Below are positions 15,575 through 23,293 of a DNA stretch of 64,000 nt, piece after piece. The notes beneath the pieces are model-generated. The model was not told where the DNA came from, did no database searches, and saw nothing but the letters and a program-made list of their open reading frames with translations. Source of the DNA: UMGS1519 sp050951005 (GTDB lineage: Bacteria; Actinomycetota; Coriobacteriia; Coriobacteriales; Eggerthellaceae); NCBI GenBank assembly GCA_050951005.1, contig JBMNIP010000004.1, positions 372,001-436,000 on the forward strand, in the 5' to 3' direction. Made by a program: the position numbers and the translations under genes. Numbering within the stretch: position 1 is the stretch's first letter; each line of letters begins with the position of its first letter.

Positions 15575-16861
15575 ATGGAGGGAACGAAGCCGGGAATCGA
15601 TTACGACAAACTTCGGAATCTAGGCGTGCCCGAGGAGGTGATCGCCTCTCTCGATCCGCGCGATGGCGGTAATATCACGCCCGACGGCCAAGTGCTCTAC
15701 TTGGACGAGGAGCGCCTGAAGCGCCGCGAGTGCAGCCGTGCGCCCTATAAGAACCATCCCACGGGGCTGGGTATCGCTGATTTCCTGTATACCAAGGTGC
15801 TGGCTACCACGCCCGATACCTGGGAGCGCACGCTGAAGGTGTTCATGATGATCGTGAACGGTGCGAAGCTGACCAGCCAGGATACACTGCCGGCGAAGAT
15901 CTACAAACGCATCACCCGTTTCGAGCCGGAGGAGACCAGCTATTCGCATGGAAACGTGATGCCGCTGAACGTGAGCGTGGAGGACGAGGCGAAGACATCG
16001 GTCATGCCCATCGATTTGATTTTCGAGGCAATCGACCATGCGGACTATATCGGCCAGATGGACCGTTGCATCTGCCGATCGGCGCATGAGTGCACCCATT
16101 ACGATAAGCATATCGGATGCCTGTTCTTCAATATGGCCGGCGTTACCGCCGTCAAGAACGGCTTGGCCCATCCGGTGACCAAGGACCAGGCAAAGGCGCA
16201 TGTGTACGAAGCGCGCGATGCTGGTTTGGTCGGGCAGGCACTCTATGTCGAGCTCGAGCAGATGGTGTGGGGGTTCCGCAACGACCGCATGGACGAGTTC
16301 CTGGAGATCTGCTTCTGCTGTCCATGCTGCTGCGTGGCCATGGACGTGTGCCGTAATGCGAACCGTTCCATCAAGAACCGCTTCTCGGGATCAGGATACA
16401 CGATGGTCGCGAAGCACGACAAGTGCAAAGGGTGCGGGAAGTGCATCCCGACATGCCCGCAGGAGATCATCACGAAGCGCGAGGACGGCAAGGTCGTCAT
16501 CGATCAAGAGCATTGCATGGGATGCGGCTGCTGCAAGAGCGTTTGCGAGAATGATGCCCTTGAGCTGAAGATGACGATGCCGATGCGTGAGAGCCTGCAT
16601 GAGTATTTCCTTAAGGAAGGCTCCATCGATATGAATATGGAACATTGCACCCTGGAGCCTCCTGCGCCCGATTACCAGTGGCATTCGCAGAAGCTCGACC
16701 CTATGGCCGTCATGCAGACTGCGGCGAAAACCGCAGCCGATGCGCCTGCCGAGATTGCCGCGAAAGGACCCTTGGACTACGTACGCGCGCATCCCGTTGC
16801 AACCGGGGCAGCCGCTTTCGGTGTTGCCGCGCTCGCCCATGTCGTTGCCCATCGCAGATAA
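15575..16861 (+). CDS. Multi-[4Fe-4S] protein with C-terminal membrane anchor (paired with HypA copy 1)
   Basis: 428 residues. Two Cys groups typical of a widespread 4Fe-4S family are present: C165/C167/C173/C182 (CICRSAHEC...GC) and C246-C253 (CFCCPCCC). A classic 2[4Fe-4S] ferredoxin domain follows: CKGCGKCIPTCP (284-294) and CMGCGCCKSVC (314-324). Residues ~400-425 form a hydrophobic C-terminal segment ending in RR, suggesting attachment to the membrane. AAGGAG precedes the ATG. It shares its architecture with the protein at 21203-22357, which is also next to a hypA. Role: electron transfer or Fe-S/nickel enzyme maturation; inference only. Confidence 0.85.
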   Translation: MEGTKPGIDYDKLRNLGVPEEVIASLDPRDGGNITPDGQVLYLDEERLKRRECSRAPYKNHPTGLGIADFLYTKVLATTPDTWERTLKVFMMIVNGAKLTSQDTLPAKIYKRITRFEPEETSYSHGNVMPLNVSVEDEAKTSVMPIDLIFEAIDHADYIGQMDRCICRSAHECTHYDKHIGCLFFNMAGVTAVKNGLAHPVTKDQAKAHVYEARDAGLVGQALYVELEQMVWGFRNDRMDEFLEICFCCPCCCVAMDVCRNANRSIKNRFSGSGYTMVAKHDKCKGCGKCIPTCPQEIITKREDGKVVIDQEHCMGCGCCKSVCENDALELKMTMPMRESLHEYFLKEGSIDMNMEHCTLEPPAPDYQWHSQKLDPMAVMQTAAKTAADAPAEIAAKGPLDYVRAHPVATGAAAFGVAALAHVVAHRR

Positions 16862-16889
16862 CCATCCGGCTACGAAATAGCCCATCTGC

Positions 16890-16918
16890 TTCGGCCGCCG
16901 GTCTTCCCGGCGGCCGAA
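16890..16918 (+). terminator. GC-rich hairpin after the ferredoxin gene
   Basis: A 12-bp perfect stem TTCGGCCGCCGG / CCGGCGGCCGAA with a TCTTC loop, 29 bases after the stop. There is no following T-tract, so it may act as an I-type terminator or RNA-stabilising stem. Confidence 0.5.
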
Positions 16919-17107
16919 CTGCGTCCTGGGGCATCCCGTCAATCGAGCTTCTGGCGTCTTGCCCCCCTTGCTCCCTTGTCCCTTCAGCCCGATTCGTGCG
17001 CCGTCTTGGCTGGCAGCTAATGTTTCACAGCCGTGTTATCTCTACCATATCTTCCGAGGCCTGTCCGGCAACGGGCGGCATTGTTCATCTCGAGGAAGGA
17101 GGGGCTG

Positions 17108-17476
17108 TTGAAAATCTGGAAACTGGTATCAGGAATCCTGTCAATCGTGTTCTTCGCCTTCGTGGCGTTCCAATCCTGCGCGGCGGGTATGTCCGATGCG
17201 CTGCAGGATGTTAATGGCACAGGAGGCGCTGCCGGCGTAATCGTCAGCATCTTGCTGCTTGCGGGCGGCATCATCTCGATCGTAGCGCGCGAGAGCACGT
17301 CAAAGGGATTGGATATCGCGCTGATCATCATCTTCGGTCTGGCGGCTTTGACGGGATTCTCGATGTACGGGAGCTACAGCGATTTGGTGATCTGGTCCGC
17401 ATGGTGCCTGATTTGCGCGGTTCTTGCGATGGTATCGCTGATTAAGAACAGGAAGGCGGCTGCGCCCGAAGAATAG
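17108..17476 (+). CDS. Small four-helix membrane protein
   Basis: 122 residues from a TTG start (17108) that has GGAAGGAGGGG just upstream; an in-frame ATG at 17033 lacks a ribosome site. Four hydrophobic segments: residues ~5-24, ~42-60, ~68-86 and ~95-112, with a short KNRKAAAPEE tail. The first segment ends in QSCAAG, lipobox-like but without the usual Leu pattern. No recognised domain. Co-oriented with the lipoprotein gene 43 bases downstream, so the two may be an operon. Confidence 0.65.
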   Translation: MKIWKLVSGILSIVFFAFVAFQSCAAGMSDALQDVNGTGGAAGVIVSILLLAGGIISIVARESTSKGLDIALIIIFGLAALTGFSMYGSYSDLVIWSAWCLICAVLAMVSLIKNRKAAAPEE

Positions 17477-17519
17477 GGCGCAGCGGGGAGCAAGTTGTAA
17501 CAGAGAGAGGGATTGGAAT

Positions 17520-18020
17520 ATGGAACAGGTACGAACGGATAAGCGTGGATTGCTGGCTGCATTGATCGCCGTTGTTGCCTTGGCGGCTTGCCTTGCATTG
17601 GCAGGATGCGGATCGGACTCAGAGTCATCAAGCTCATCGGGCGATTCCGCATCGTCGGCAGCGTCGGTGGAGAGCTCTTCGACAGAGGACAGCCCGGTGA
17701 CCATCAAGAGCTGCAAGTCGGGCAGGGATTACAATGGTAAGAAGGCCGCTATCATCGGCATAGAATGGAAGAACGATACGGGCGAGAAGGCCATGTTCCA
17801 GACTACCTATGCCCTGACGGTATATGTCGACGGCGAGGAGGTCGACCGTACCTTCGGCAATGGCGACGACTGGTATGACGACCAGAAGAAGATCGCCGAT
17901 GGCAAAACCCAGACCTTCAAGGCCATGTACGAGTGGGACGGCAAGTCGGATATCGAGGTCGAGGTGACGGATTGGGCCGGCGGCGACCAGGTTATCGCCA
18001 GCAAGACCTTTAAGAAGTAG
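17520..18020 (+). CDS. Lipoprotein with DUF5067-like domain
   Basis: 166 residues. The signal peptide ends in a lipobox LALAGC (Cys30), followed by a Ser/Asp/Glu-rich linker (~31-58) and a ~100-residue beta-rich domain (KAAIIGIEWKNDTGEKAMF, LTVYVDGEEVDR) resembling DUF5067, common in surface lipoproteins of Gram-positive gut bacteria. Presumably exported and anchored on the outer face of the membrane. GAGAGAGGGATTG precedes the ATG. Function unknown. Confidence 0.8.
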   Translation: MEQVRTDKRGLLAALIAVVALAACLALAGCGSDSESSSSSGDSASSAASVESSSTEDSPVTIKSCKSGRDYNGKKAAIIGIEWKNDTGEKAMFQTTYALTVYVDGEEVDRTFGNGDDWYDDQKKIADGKTQTFKAMYEWDGKSDIEVEVTDWAGGDQVIASKTFKK

Positions 18021-18183
18021 CGGACTTTCAGCCGCTATCCAACCGTACGGCGCTGCATCGAAGCGGGCGCAGTCGGTGAAGGAGCGACTGACAGCCGTGC
18101 CGCTGCGGCATCTGGGGGATCGCATCGCCTTCGGGGGGCGTGCGGTCCCTTTCCCTTGCCTGCGTAAGGCATGCGGCCCGCAA

Positions 18184-19428
18184 TCAGACGGTGTCGACGC
18201 CGTTTGCTGCCATGAGCTGGAGATACTCGGGCGAAAGGTCCGACGTCACTAGGACAGTGACCACAATGCCCAGGACGATTCCAGCTGCAATTAAGAGGAT
18301 GCTCCGTCTCAGGCAATGTCTGCGAAGAAGCGGGAGGCGACTGCGGATGCCAAATAGATTCGTGCTCAGCAGCCATGTGGGGGCGAAGATGAGCAGCAGG
18401 GCGACTATCTCTCCAACCGCACGCAGGAATGCCTCGGGATAGGCCAATCGCCAGGGGGAGAACAGGTTGATCAGGCCGCCCAGGCAGATGATGCCCATGA
18501 AGGTGCTCGAAGCTGCGAGCCAGGCCTTCTCCAGGAGGGATCGGACGGTTGGGAACTTTTTCGGCTTGTTTGCCTCTGCAGTCTCTTTGCCAGCGGTTTG
18601 CAATGCTTCTATCAGCGTACCGATATCTGCAAAGCGGTTTTCGGGGGCAATTGCCGTGCAAGTTGCGATGATCTGCCGTGCTGCGTCGGGAATCGGCTGC
18701 CTGCCCGGCGCTGAGGCGGTATCGGCTGCCAGTTGACGGTTCAGGTTCGCGGTGGGCTCGGTTCCGGTCAGAAGGAACCAGTACAGCATGCCCAATGCGA
18801 AGATGTCGGTGCGGGCGTCGCTTTGCCCGAATCCGAATTGCTCGGGTGCTGCATAGCCGTAGGTGCCCCAGGTATGGGTATCCCTGTCTTCCTCGGGTTT
18901 GAAGGTACGGGCAATGCCGAAGTCGATGATCCGCGGTCCGTTCGGGCCCATGACGATGTTGCTGGGATTCAGGTCGCGATGGATGATGGGCGGGCAGCCG
19001 GCATGAAGAACCTGGACCGCACGGGCAATCTGGATCAGGATATCGCGGGCCGCTGCGTCGGCAAGCGGCCCGTTTTCATCCACCCATGCACGCAGCGTCG
19101 GGCCCTCCACGTATTCGCGGATGGTTTCGGTGCCGTCAGGGGTATCGCGCACGGATACCACACGGGGCAAAAGGGGCGATTGGATGCGCGAAAGCTCTTC
19201 GTAGAGCTCGAAGGGCGCGGGGTTCGTGCAGGGAAAGCACTTGCGGACGAAGAGCTTACCCTCATCGTCTGTTACCAGCTCGGTGGCTTCCCCTTCATGC
19301 TCCTTCATCATGCGGACGCGCTTGAACCCGCCGGCGCTCTTGCTTTCGAGGCTGCCGAGGCGCTGTGCCAAGTCTGCGTCGAGCGTCGGGGAAAGGGCAT
19401 GCTCGCTGTTCGGTTGCCGATCGGTCAT
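18184..19428 (-). CDS. Serine/threonine protein kinase with C-terminal membrane segments
   Basis: 414 residues. Kinase domain ~40-275: the catalytic loop IIHRDLNPSNIVM has Asn where HRDLKPxN has Lys, IIDFGIAR is the DFG segment, GTYGYAAPEQFG the APE motif and DARTDIFALGMLYWFLLTG subdomain IX. The Gly-rich loop is degenerate. Three or four hydrophobic segments follow (~295-400), with no PASTA repeats. Its ATG overlaps the stop of the upstream XRE-like gene (ATGA), so the two are coupled. Likely a membrane-tethered signalling kinase; whether it is catalytically active is uncertain. Confidence 0.88.
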   Translation of the reverse strand: MTDRQPNSEHALSPTLDADLAQRLGSLESKSAGGFKRVRMMKEHEGEATELVTDDEGKLFVRKCFPCTNPAPFELYEELSRIQSPLLPRVVSVRDTPDGTETIREYVEGPTLRAWVDENGPLADAAARDILIQIARAVQVLHAGCPPIIHRDLNPSNIVMGPNGPRIIDFGIARTFKPEEDRDTHTWGTYGYAAPEQFGFGQSDARTDIFALGMLYWFLLTGTEPTANLNRQLAADTASAPGRQPIPDAARQIIATCTAIAPENRFADIGTLIEALQTAGKETAEANKPKKFPTVRSLLEKAWLAASSTFMGIICLGGLINLFSPWRLAYPEAFLRAVGEIVALLLIFAPTWLLSTNLFGIRSRLPLLRRHCLRRSILLIAAGIVLGIVVTVLVTSDLSPEYLQLMAANGVDTV

Positions 19429-19904
19429 CGGGCATCATCGATGGTTTCCTCGCCGAATCGGTAGAGGGCCTCGTCTGCCGCGGCAAGGGTCTGGTGGTGC
19501 TCGAGGCAGAACAGGATGATGGCATCGCGTCGGTTGCGGGCATACAGGCGGCTGCATTGCGCGTGCCAGAGAAGGCGCTGTGCTTCCCGCGGCGTGCAAC
19601 GGGCACCGAAGCAGAGGCCGAGGGCCTTGTTCCGGCTGACGCCCTTGGCGTTCCTCCCGTTGATCACGTCGTAGGCATGGTTGTAGTTCAAGCCGGAATT
19701 GCGGATGAGCGTGGGTTGGTCGATACCCTTCTCGGCCATCAGGTTCTGCAGGTAGCCGGGCAGGTCCCTATGTACCGGTTCTTCGACTTGGGCGGCTGCA
19801 TCGATGCTCGGGCTTGTCAGGATCTTCTCGAGCGCTTGTTCGGTCAACGGCTCATCGTTGCCCCGTTGGGTTTTTCCTTGTGTGCTGTTATTCGAATCGG
19901 TCAT
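19425..19904 (-). CDS. XRE-like helix-turn-helix protein coupled to the kinase
   Basis: 159 residues. A poorly structured ~45-residue N-terminus precedes a lambda-repressor-like HTH (LPGYLQNLMAEKGIDQPTLIRNSGLNYNHAYDVINGRN), then a helical C-terminal domain with RRDAIILFCLEHHQTLAAADEALYRFG. It ends in a 4-base overlap with the kinase start. The pairing suggests it is a regulator or substrate of the kinase. The only upstream ribosome site, AGGA, is close to the ATG. An inverted repeat sits 28-45 bases upstream. Confidence 0.75.
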   Translation of the reverse strand: MTDSNNSTQGKTQRGNDEPLTEQALEKILTSPSIDAAAQVEEPVHRDLPGYLQNLMAEKGIDQPTLIRNSGLNYNHAYDVINGRNAKGVSRNKALGLCFGARCTPREAQRLLWHAQCSRLYARNRRDAIILFCLEHHQTLAAADEALYRFGEETIDDAR

Positions 19905-19931
19905 GGTCCTATTGCTTACATGTGCGGTTTT

Positions 19932-19949
19932 CCTGCATGAATATGCAGG
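19932..19949. promoter_or_regulatory. Inverted repeat upstream of the XRE/kinase pair
   Basis: CCTGCAT-GAAT-ATGCAGG, a perfect 7-bp inverted repeat located 28-45 bases upstream of the XRE gene start. Position and symmetry suit an autoregulatory operator for the HTH protein. Not tested. Confidence 0.4.
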
Positions 19950-20000
19950 CCCTGCCGATTCATTCTAACGGTTTTCCGCAGGATTTCCCTCTGCGTCGTA

Positions 20001-20678
20001 TCACGGTTCGAGCATCGGGCGGTTCTGGATCCATGGCTGCCGCTTCTGGAAGAAGGAGAGCGGTGTGCGCTCAAAGGGACGGCCCTCGGCCTTCGCCCGG
20101 GCGGCGGCTTCCACGCGGGTCCACATCGAGCTTTCGAGTACCGAATCGGTGATTTGGGTCATGTGCCCGAGTCCCAAGGGGACCAGATCCAGGGCCCAGA
20201 TGCGGAGCAGGCCCAGTTTCGCATGGGTGATGTACTCCGCCAGCACGTCATATTCACCCGGTTCCATGATGAAGACCCGTTCTGCCTGGGCACGGAAAAC
20301 GGGAAGGAAGCAGTCGTGGAGGCGTTCCCGATATCGGTTGTCGTCCTCATGCTGCACAAGCATGCGGATAAGGTCCTCGCGCTCTTGGAACGACTGCAGG
20401 AATCCGTCGGTGATCTCGCGCATACCGACACTATCGGCGTGGTCGAGCAGGTATTTCATGCGTTGGTAAGGCGTCGCCTCGATCTCCACCAGGCGCAGCA
20501 CATCGTAGACCGATTCGAAGTCCCGGTAGAAGGTCGAGCGTGAATAGCCGGCCCGCTTTGCCAGTGCGGCTCCCGAGATACCCCTCATACCGTTTGCGGG
20601 ATAGAGCTTCTTGAATGCTTCGATGAAGCATCGGCGAGCTTCGTTGTCGAGGGCGTTCGTCGGTGATTCGGCTGTCAT
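20001..20678 (-). CDS. TetR-family regulator at the end of the Fd2-hypA2 operon
   Basis: 225 residues from ATG 20678 (an alternative ATG lies at 20684), with GGAAG six bases upstream. HTH: ALDNEARRCFIEAFKKLYPANGMRGISGAALAKRAGYSRSTFYRDFESVYDVL. The C-terminal ligand domain is unrelated to that of the TetR at 14093. It follows hypA copy 2 by 37 bases on the same strand, so it is probably cotranscribed with the ferredoxin and hypA genes. The inverted repeat at 22548-22569, upstream of that operon, is a candidate autoregulatory site. Confidence 0.88.
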   Translation of the reverse strand: MTAESPTNALDNEARRCFIEAFKKLYPANGMRGISGAALAKRAGYSRSTFYRDFESVYDVLRLVEIEATPYQRMKYLLDHADSVGMREITDGFLQSFQEREDLIRMLVQHEDDNRYRERLHDCFLPVFRAQAERVFIMEPGEYDVLAEYITHAKLGLLRIWALDLVPLGLGHMTQITDSVLESSMWTRVEAAARAKAEGRPFERTPLSFFQKRQPWIQNRPMLEP

Positions 20679-20715
20679 ATGCATCTTCCGATTCTCCCTG
20701 CAGGCCGACAGGGTG

Positions 20716-21066
20716 CTAGACGATCTCGATGCCCTGAATGAGGAATTCCTTTCCTGAGTATATCGAAAGCTGCGTGCCGGCGCAGTCCGGGCACTGCAAG
20801 GTATCGGGCCGGTAGATATCCGCAGGAAACACCAGATGGCAGTTCTTGCATTGTGCGCGCAGCGGCACTTTCTCGATGGCAAGCTCTGCCTGGTCCGCAA
20901 CCGTTCCGCGTGCGAGATAGCGGAAGCATCCTTGCATCAGGTCGTCTACGATGTCGCGCAGCTCGCCGATGCGGAGGTAGACACGCACGACCTTCTGGGC
21001 GTCGTTCTTCTCGGCGTATTTCACGACCGAGTCGACGACGGCGCCGGTAATCGCCATTTCGTGCAT
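20716..21066 (-). CDS. hypA: HypA-like nickel metallochaperone (copy 2)
   Basis: 116 residues. Starts MHEMAITGAVVDSVV, retaining nickel-binding His2. Zinc domain CKNC (near 75) and CPDC (near 95), then GKEFLIQGIEIV. GGAAAGGAAG precedes the ATG; the longer upstream frame has no support. Same length and layout as copy 1 but clearly diverged. It lies downstream of a [4Fe-4S] protein, the mirror image of copy 1, which lies upstream of one. No hydrogenase genes are nearby. Confidence 0.92.
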   Translation of the reverse strand: MHEMAITGAVVDSVVKYAEKNDAQKVVRVYLRIGELRDIVDDLMQGCFRYLARGTVADQAELAIEKVPLRAQCKNCHLVFPADIYRPDTLQCPDCAGTQLSIYSGKEFLIQGIEIV

Positions 21067-21202
21067 GGGAGCTTCCTTTCCGAAGACGGTTTCGGGAATG
21101 CGCATGGCCTGCGGGCATCGGGTAGAGGATGTCCGCAGGCGCATGCAAGAACCGATGTGCCAACCGGCAAAAGGGTGGACCGGTTGGCGGGGAAATGTCG
21201 TA

Positions 21203-22357
21203 TTAGGCGGGGATCATGCCCTTCTCCTTGCGGAAGCCCTCCATTTCAACGTATGCGCCCCAGACATCGTCGGGCAGCTCGCGAATCTCCTCGTCGGGCT
21301 TGCGTTTCAGGATACGGGCGCCGGCCTTGCAGGCGATGACGCATTGGCCGCAGCCGATGCAGCTGGCATCGGTGACCGGATAGCCATCGTCGTCGAAGGT
21401 GATGGCCTGCATGGTGCAGCGGGCGGCGCAGGCACCGCTCTTGGTGCAGGCGTTCCGATCGAACTCGATCTCGTAGCGCGAGATGTTGTTCATGGCATCG
21501 CCCGGGAACGCCTTGGCTGCCTGGAGGATGCCGCAATGGCAGAGCTTGCAGCTGCAGATGATCTCATTCTTCTTCGCATAGGTGGTCTGCATGGCAAGTC
21601 CGCGCTCGACATTGCGCCGCAGCAGCTTCTCGCACTGCTCAAGCGTGATCTCCTTGCCCAGGTGCAGGTCATCCAGGTAATAGTCCGCCATCTCGTCGGT
21701 CTGGATGCAAACGCCCGACTCGTGGTCGCAGGTGTCCATGCCGAGCACGTCGCGGGCGCTGGTTACGCATGCGCAGGGCGACACGCAGAAACGGCGGTGG
21801 GTCCTCAGGTGCGCGAACAGGTCATCGTCATCAAGGAGCTCCCCTTCTTTGACCAGCTTCTCGTCTGCCGGCACGCAGCGGTAGAACGGAACGCCGGCAT
21901 CGTAGACCTGGGCGAGCATTCCATTTGCCATGGTGGGGTAGAGCCCTTCGCCCAGCCAAACGGTGTCGAATTCTCCGGCGTGGAACTCGTAGATGCCATG
22001 GGCGGCCGGCTCGGCATGGTAATAATGGATGCCATCGTCGCGCTTCTCATGGTAGATGTTGCCGCGCTTTGCCAGGTCTTGCAGGATATCGAAGGCCTGC
22101 GCCTCGTCCATGCCCTCGGTCTTTGCGAAATCTGCGGCGGTGAAGAATTCGTCGATGGGCATGTCGAGGATGTACTTGATGTCCTGCGGGGTGTAGAACC
22201 GTTTGAGCATGACCAGCTCGGCGCCTGCAGCATCTCCTTGGGCCTTGCAGTAGCCGAAGCCCATCTCGTCCAAGCGCTCCTGGTAGGCACGGTACAGATC
22301 GTCGTATTCCGACGGCTTCGTCAGGTCTTCGAGTGGAATCAGTGTATCCTCAGCCAT
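21203..22357 (-). CDS. Multi-[4Fe-4S] protein (paired with HypA copy 2)
   Basis: 384 residues. A winged-helix-like segment (~68-115) is followed by Cys groups C191/C195/C197/C210/C217 and C268/C270/C273/C275 (CSCKLCHC). A C-terminal ferredoxin domain comes next: CTKSGACAARC (304-314) and CIGCGQCVIAC (333-343). The first ferredoxin motif has Ser307 where the second Cys is expected, so that cluster may be [3Fe-4S] or absent. No membrane segment, unlike the paralogue at 15575. AAAAGGAGG precedes the ATG. Probable soluble electron-transfer protein working with HypA copy 2. Confidence 0.85.
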   Translation of the reverse strand: MAEDTLIPLEDLTKPSEYDDLYRAYQERLDEMGFGYCKAQGDAAGAELVMLKRFYTPQDIKYILDMPIDEFFTAADFAKTEGMDEAQAFDILQDLAKRGNIYHEKRDDGIHYYHAEPAAHGIYEFHAGEFDTVWLGEGLYPTMANGMLAQVYDAGVPFYRCVPADEKLVKEGELLDDDDLFAHLRTHRRFCVSPCACVTSARDVLGMDTCDHESGVCIQTDEMADYYLDDLHLGKEITLEQCEKLLRRNVERGLAMQTTYAKKNEIICSCKLCHCGILQAAKAFPGDAMNNISRYEIEFDRNACTKSGACAARCTMQAITFDDDGYPVTDASCIGCGQCVIACKAGARILKRKPDEEIRELPDDVWGAYVEMEGFRKEKGMIPA

Positions 22358-22547
22358 GATTGCCTCCTTTTCCCCATGAGCTGTATTGGAGGGGTGCAAG
22401 GCGCAGATGCTCTTCGTACCTTCTCCAACCCCTTGCGGGTCTGTCCGAACCTGTTGACCTGCGACTGAGAGAACGGGTTGCAACGACCCACATCCCAACC
22501 GTAGCAAGTTGCCTGTAACCGTGGCCGATTATGGAACAGTGTGAAGA

Positions 22548-22569
22548 AACTGAACTATCGTGTTCAGTT
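22548..22569. promoter_or_regulatory. Inverted repeat AACTGAAC-N6-GTTCAGTT
   Basis: Perfect 8-bp arms with a 6-bp spacer, 191 bases upstream of the ferredoxin gene start on the minus strand. The size and symmetry fit a TetR-type operator; the TetR encoded at the end of that operon is the natural candidate. Confidence 0.5.
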
Positions 22570-22660
22570 ATAAGCCCTGGTGATGCATGGCAGATACCTG
22601 ATTTGAGGTTCTGCATAGTGGAAGGGTATCGGCTCAGGCGAGCCCGAGGCGTCTTCGAGT

Positions 22661-22670
22661 GGGGGGGGGG
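22661..22670. repeat. Homopolymeric G10 tract
   Basis: Ten consecutive G bases (followed by TTGGG) in the divergent intergenic region. Such tracts are prone to slipped-strand length change and can make nearby expression phase-variable; they are also sites of sequencing error. Confidence 0.7.
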
Positions 22671-22813
22671 TTGGGATTTAGAACCCGAATCTGTATCAGG
22701 GCGATGGCGCTCCGTCAAGTCGGACCGTGAAGATTCCTGCGAACGGAACAGTTTCCCCCGTATGTTCCGCCGACGCATGTGGAGCTCGGCGCGCATGCTA
22801 TAAAGCTCTTGGA

Positions 22814-22837
22814 AACCTTATAACCATAAGGTTATAA
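22814..22837. promoter_or_regulatory. Overlapping inverted repeats upstream of arsR
   Basis: AACCTTAT-AACC-ATAAGGTT (22814-22833) overlaps TTATAACC-ATAA-GGTTATAA (22818-22837); both are perfect. The element ends 36 bases before the arsR start and includes a TATAAA that could be a -10. It is a strong candidate for the ArsR operator, probably autoregulatory. Confidence 0.6.
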
Positions 22838-22873
22838 ACCGTTGAAGAGATACCAGGTCGAGGCGGTGAGAGC

Positions 22874-23230
22874 ATGGCTGCGCAAGGACTTGTCGAGCGC
22901 ATGTGCGCATACAACAAGGCTATCAGCGATCCGAATCGGATGAAGATGATCAAGATCCTCGGCTCGCATGATAAGAACAGCCTGAAGGTGGGGGATATCG
23001 CCTCCCTCCTGGGTATCTCCCAGCCTGCGGCTACCAAGCATCTGCGGTTGATGGAACAAGCGGGGATTTTCAACCGCATGCGGCAGGGGAGCTCGGTGTA
23101 CTACTCATTGAACGAGGAAGCGCTCGATGAGTACCGCGAGGAGCTCGATAACGCGTTCGCCCATTCCCATACCCCCTGCATCAACGGCTACCGGTGCGAG
23201 ACCTGCCCGATGCGTGATACCTGTGTGTGA
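22874..23230 (+). CDS. ArsR/SmtB-family regulator with a four-cysteine C-terminal tail
   Basis: 118 residues. The winged-helix core runs from SDPNRMKMIKIL through VGDIASLLGISQPAATKHLRLMEQAGIFNRMRQGSSVYYSL, the standard ArsR fold. The tail adds C102, C108, C111 and C117 (PCINGYRCETCPMRDTC), spaced as a possible metal or Fe-S site. First gene of the plus-strand run that includes the SRPBCC proteins, flavoprotein and HypB-like protein, so it may sense a metal or redox signal for that set. Confidence 0.88.
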   Translation: MAAQGLVERMCAYNKAISDPNRMKMIKILGSHDKNSLKVGDIASLLGISQPAATKHLRLMEQAGIFNRMRQGSSVYYSLNEEALDEYREELDNAFAHSHTPCINGYRCETCPMRDTCV

Positions 23231-23293
23231 GCTGGGGATCCGAATCGGGGTAGGGCACAGGCAAGAGATTTCTTACAGAGAAGGGAGCATCAG

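Larger units (their letters stand above)
22358..22873. other. 516-bp divergent regulatory region with operators and a G10 tract
   Basis: No supported gene. It separates the minus-strand Fd2-hypA2-tetR operon from the plus-strand arsR operon. It holds an 8-bp inverted repeat at 22548-22569, a run of ten G at 22661-22670, and overlapping inverted repeats at 22814-22837 just before arsR. A 90-codon open frame on the plus strand crosses the G tract but lacks a ribosome site and homology-like features. Confidence 0.6.

Noticed and set aside
22531..22803. A 90-codon plus-strand frame crossing the G10 tract
   Set aside because: No ribosome site, no recognisable features, and it lies in a region full of regulatory repeats; kept only as a remark.
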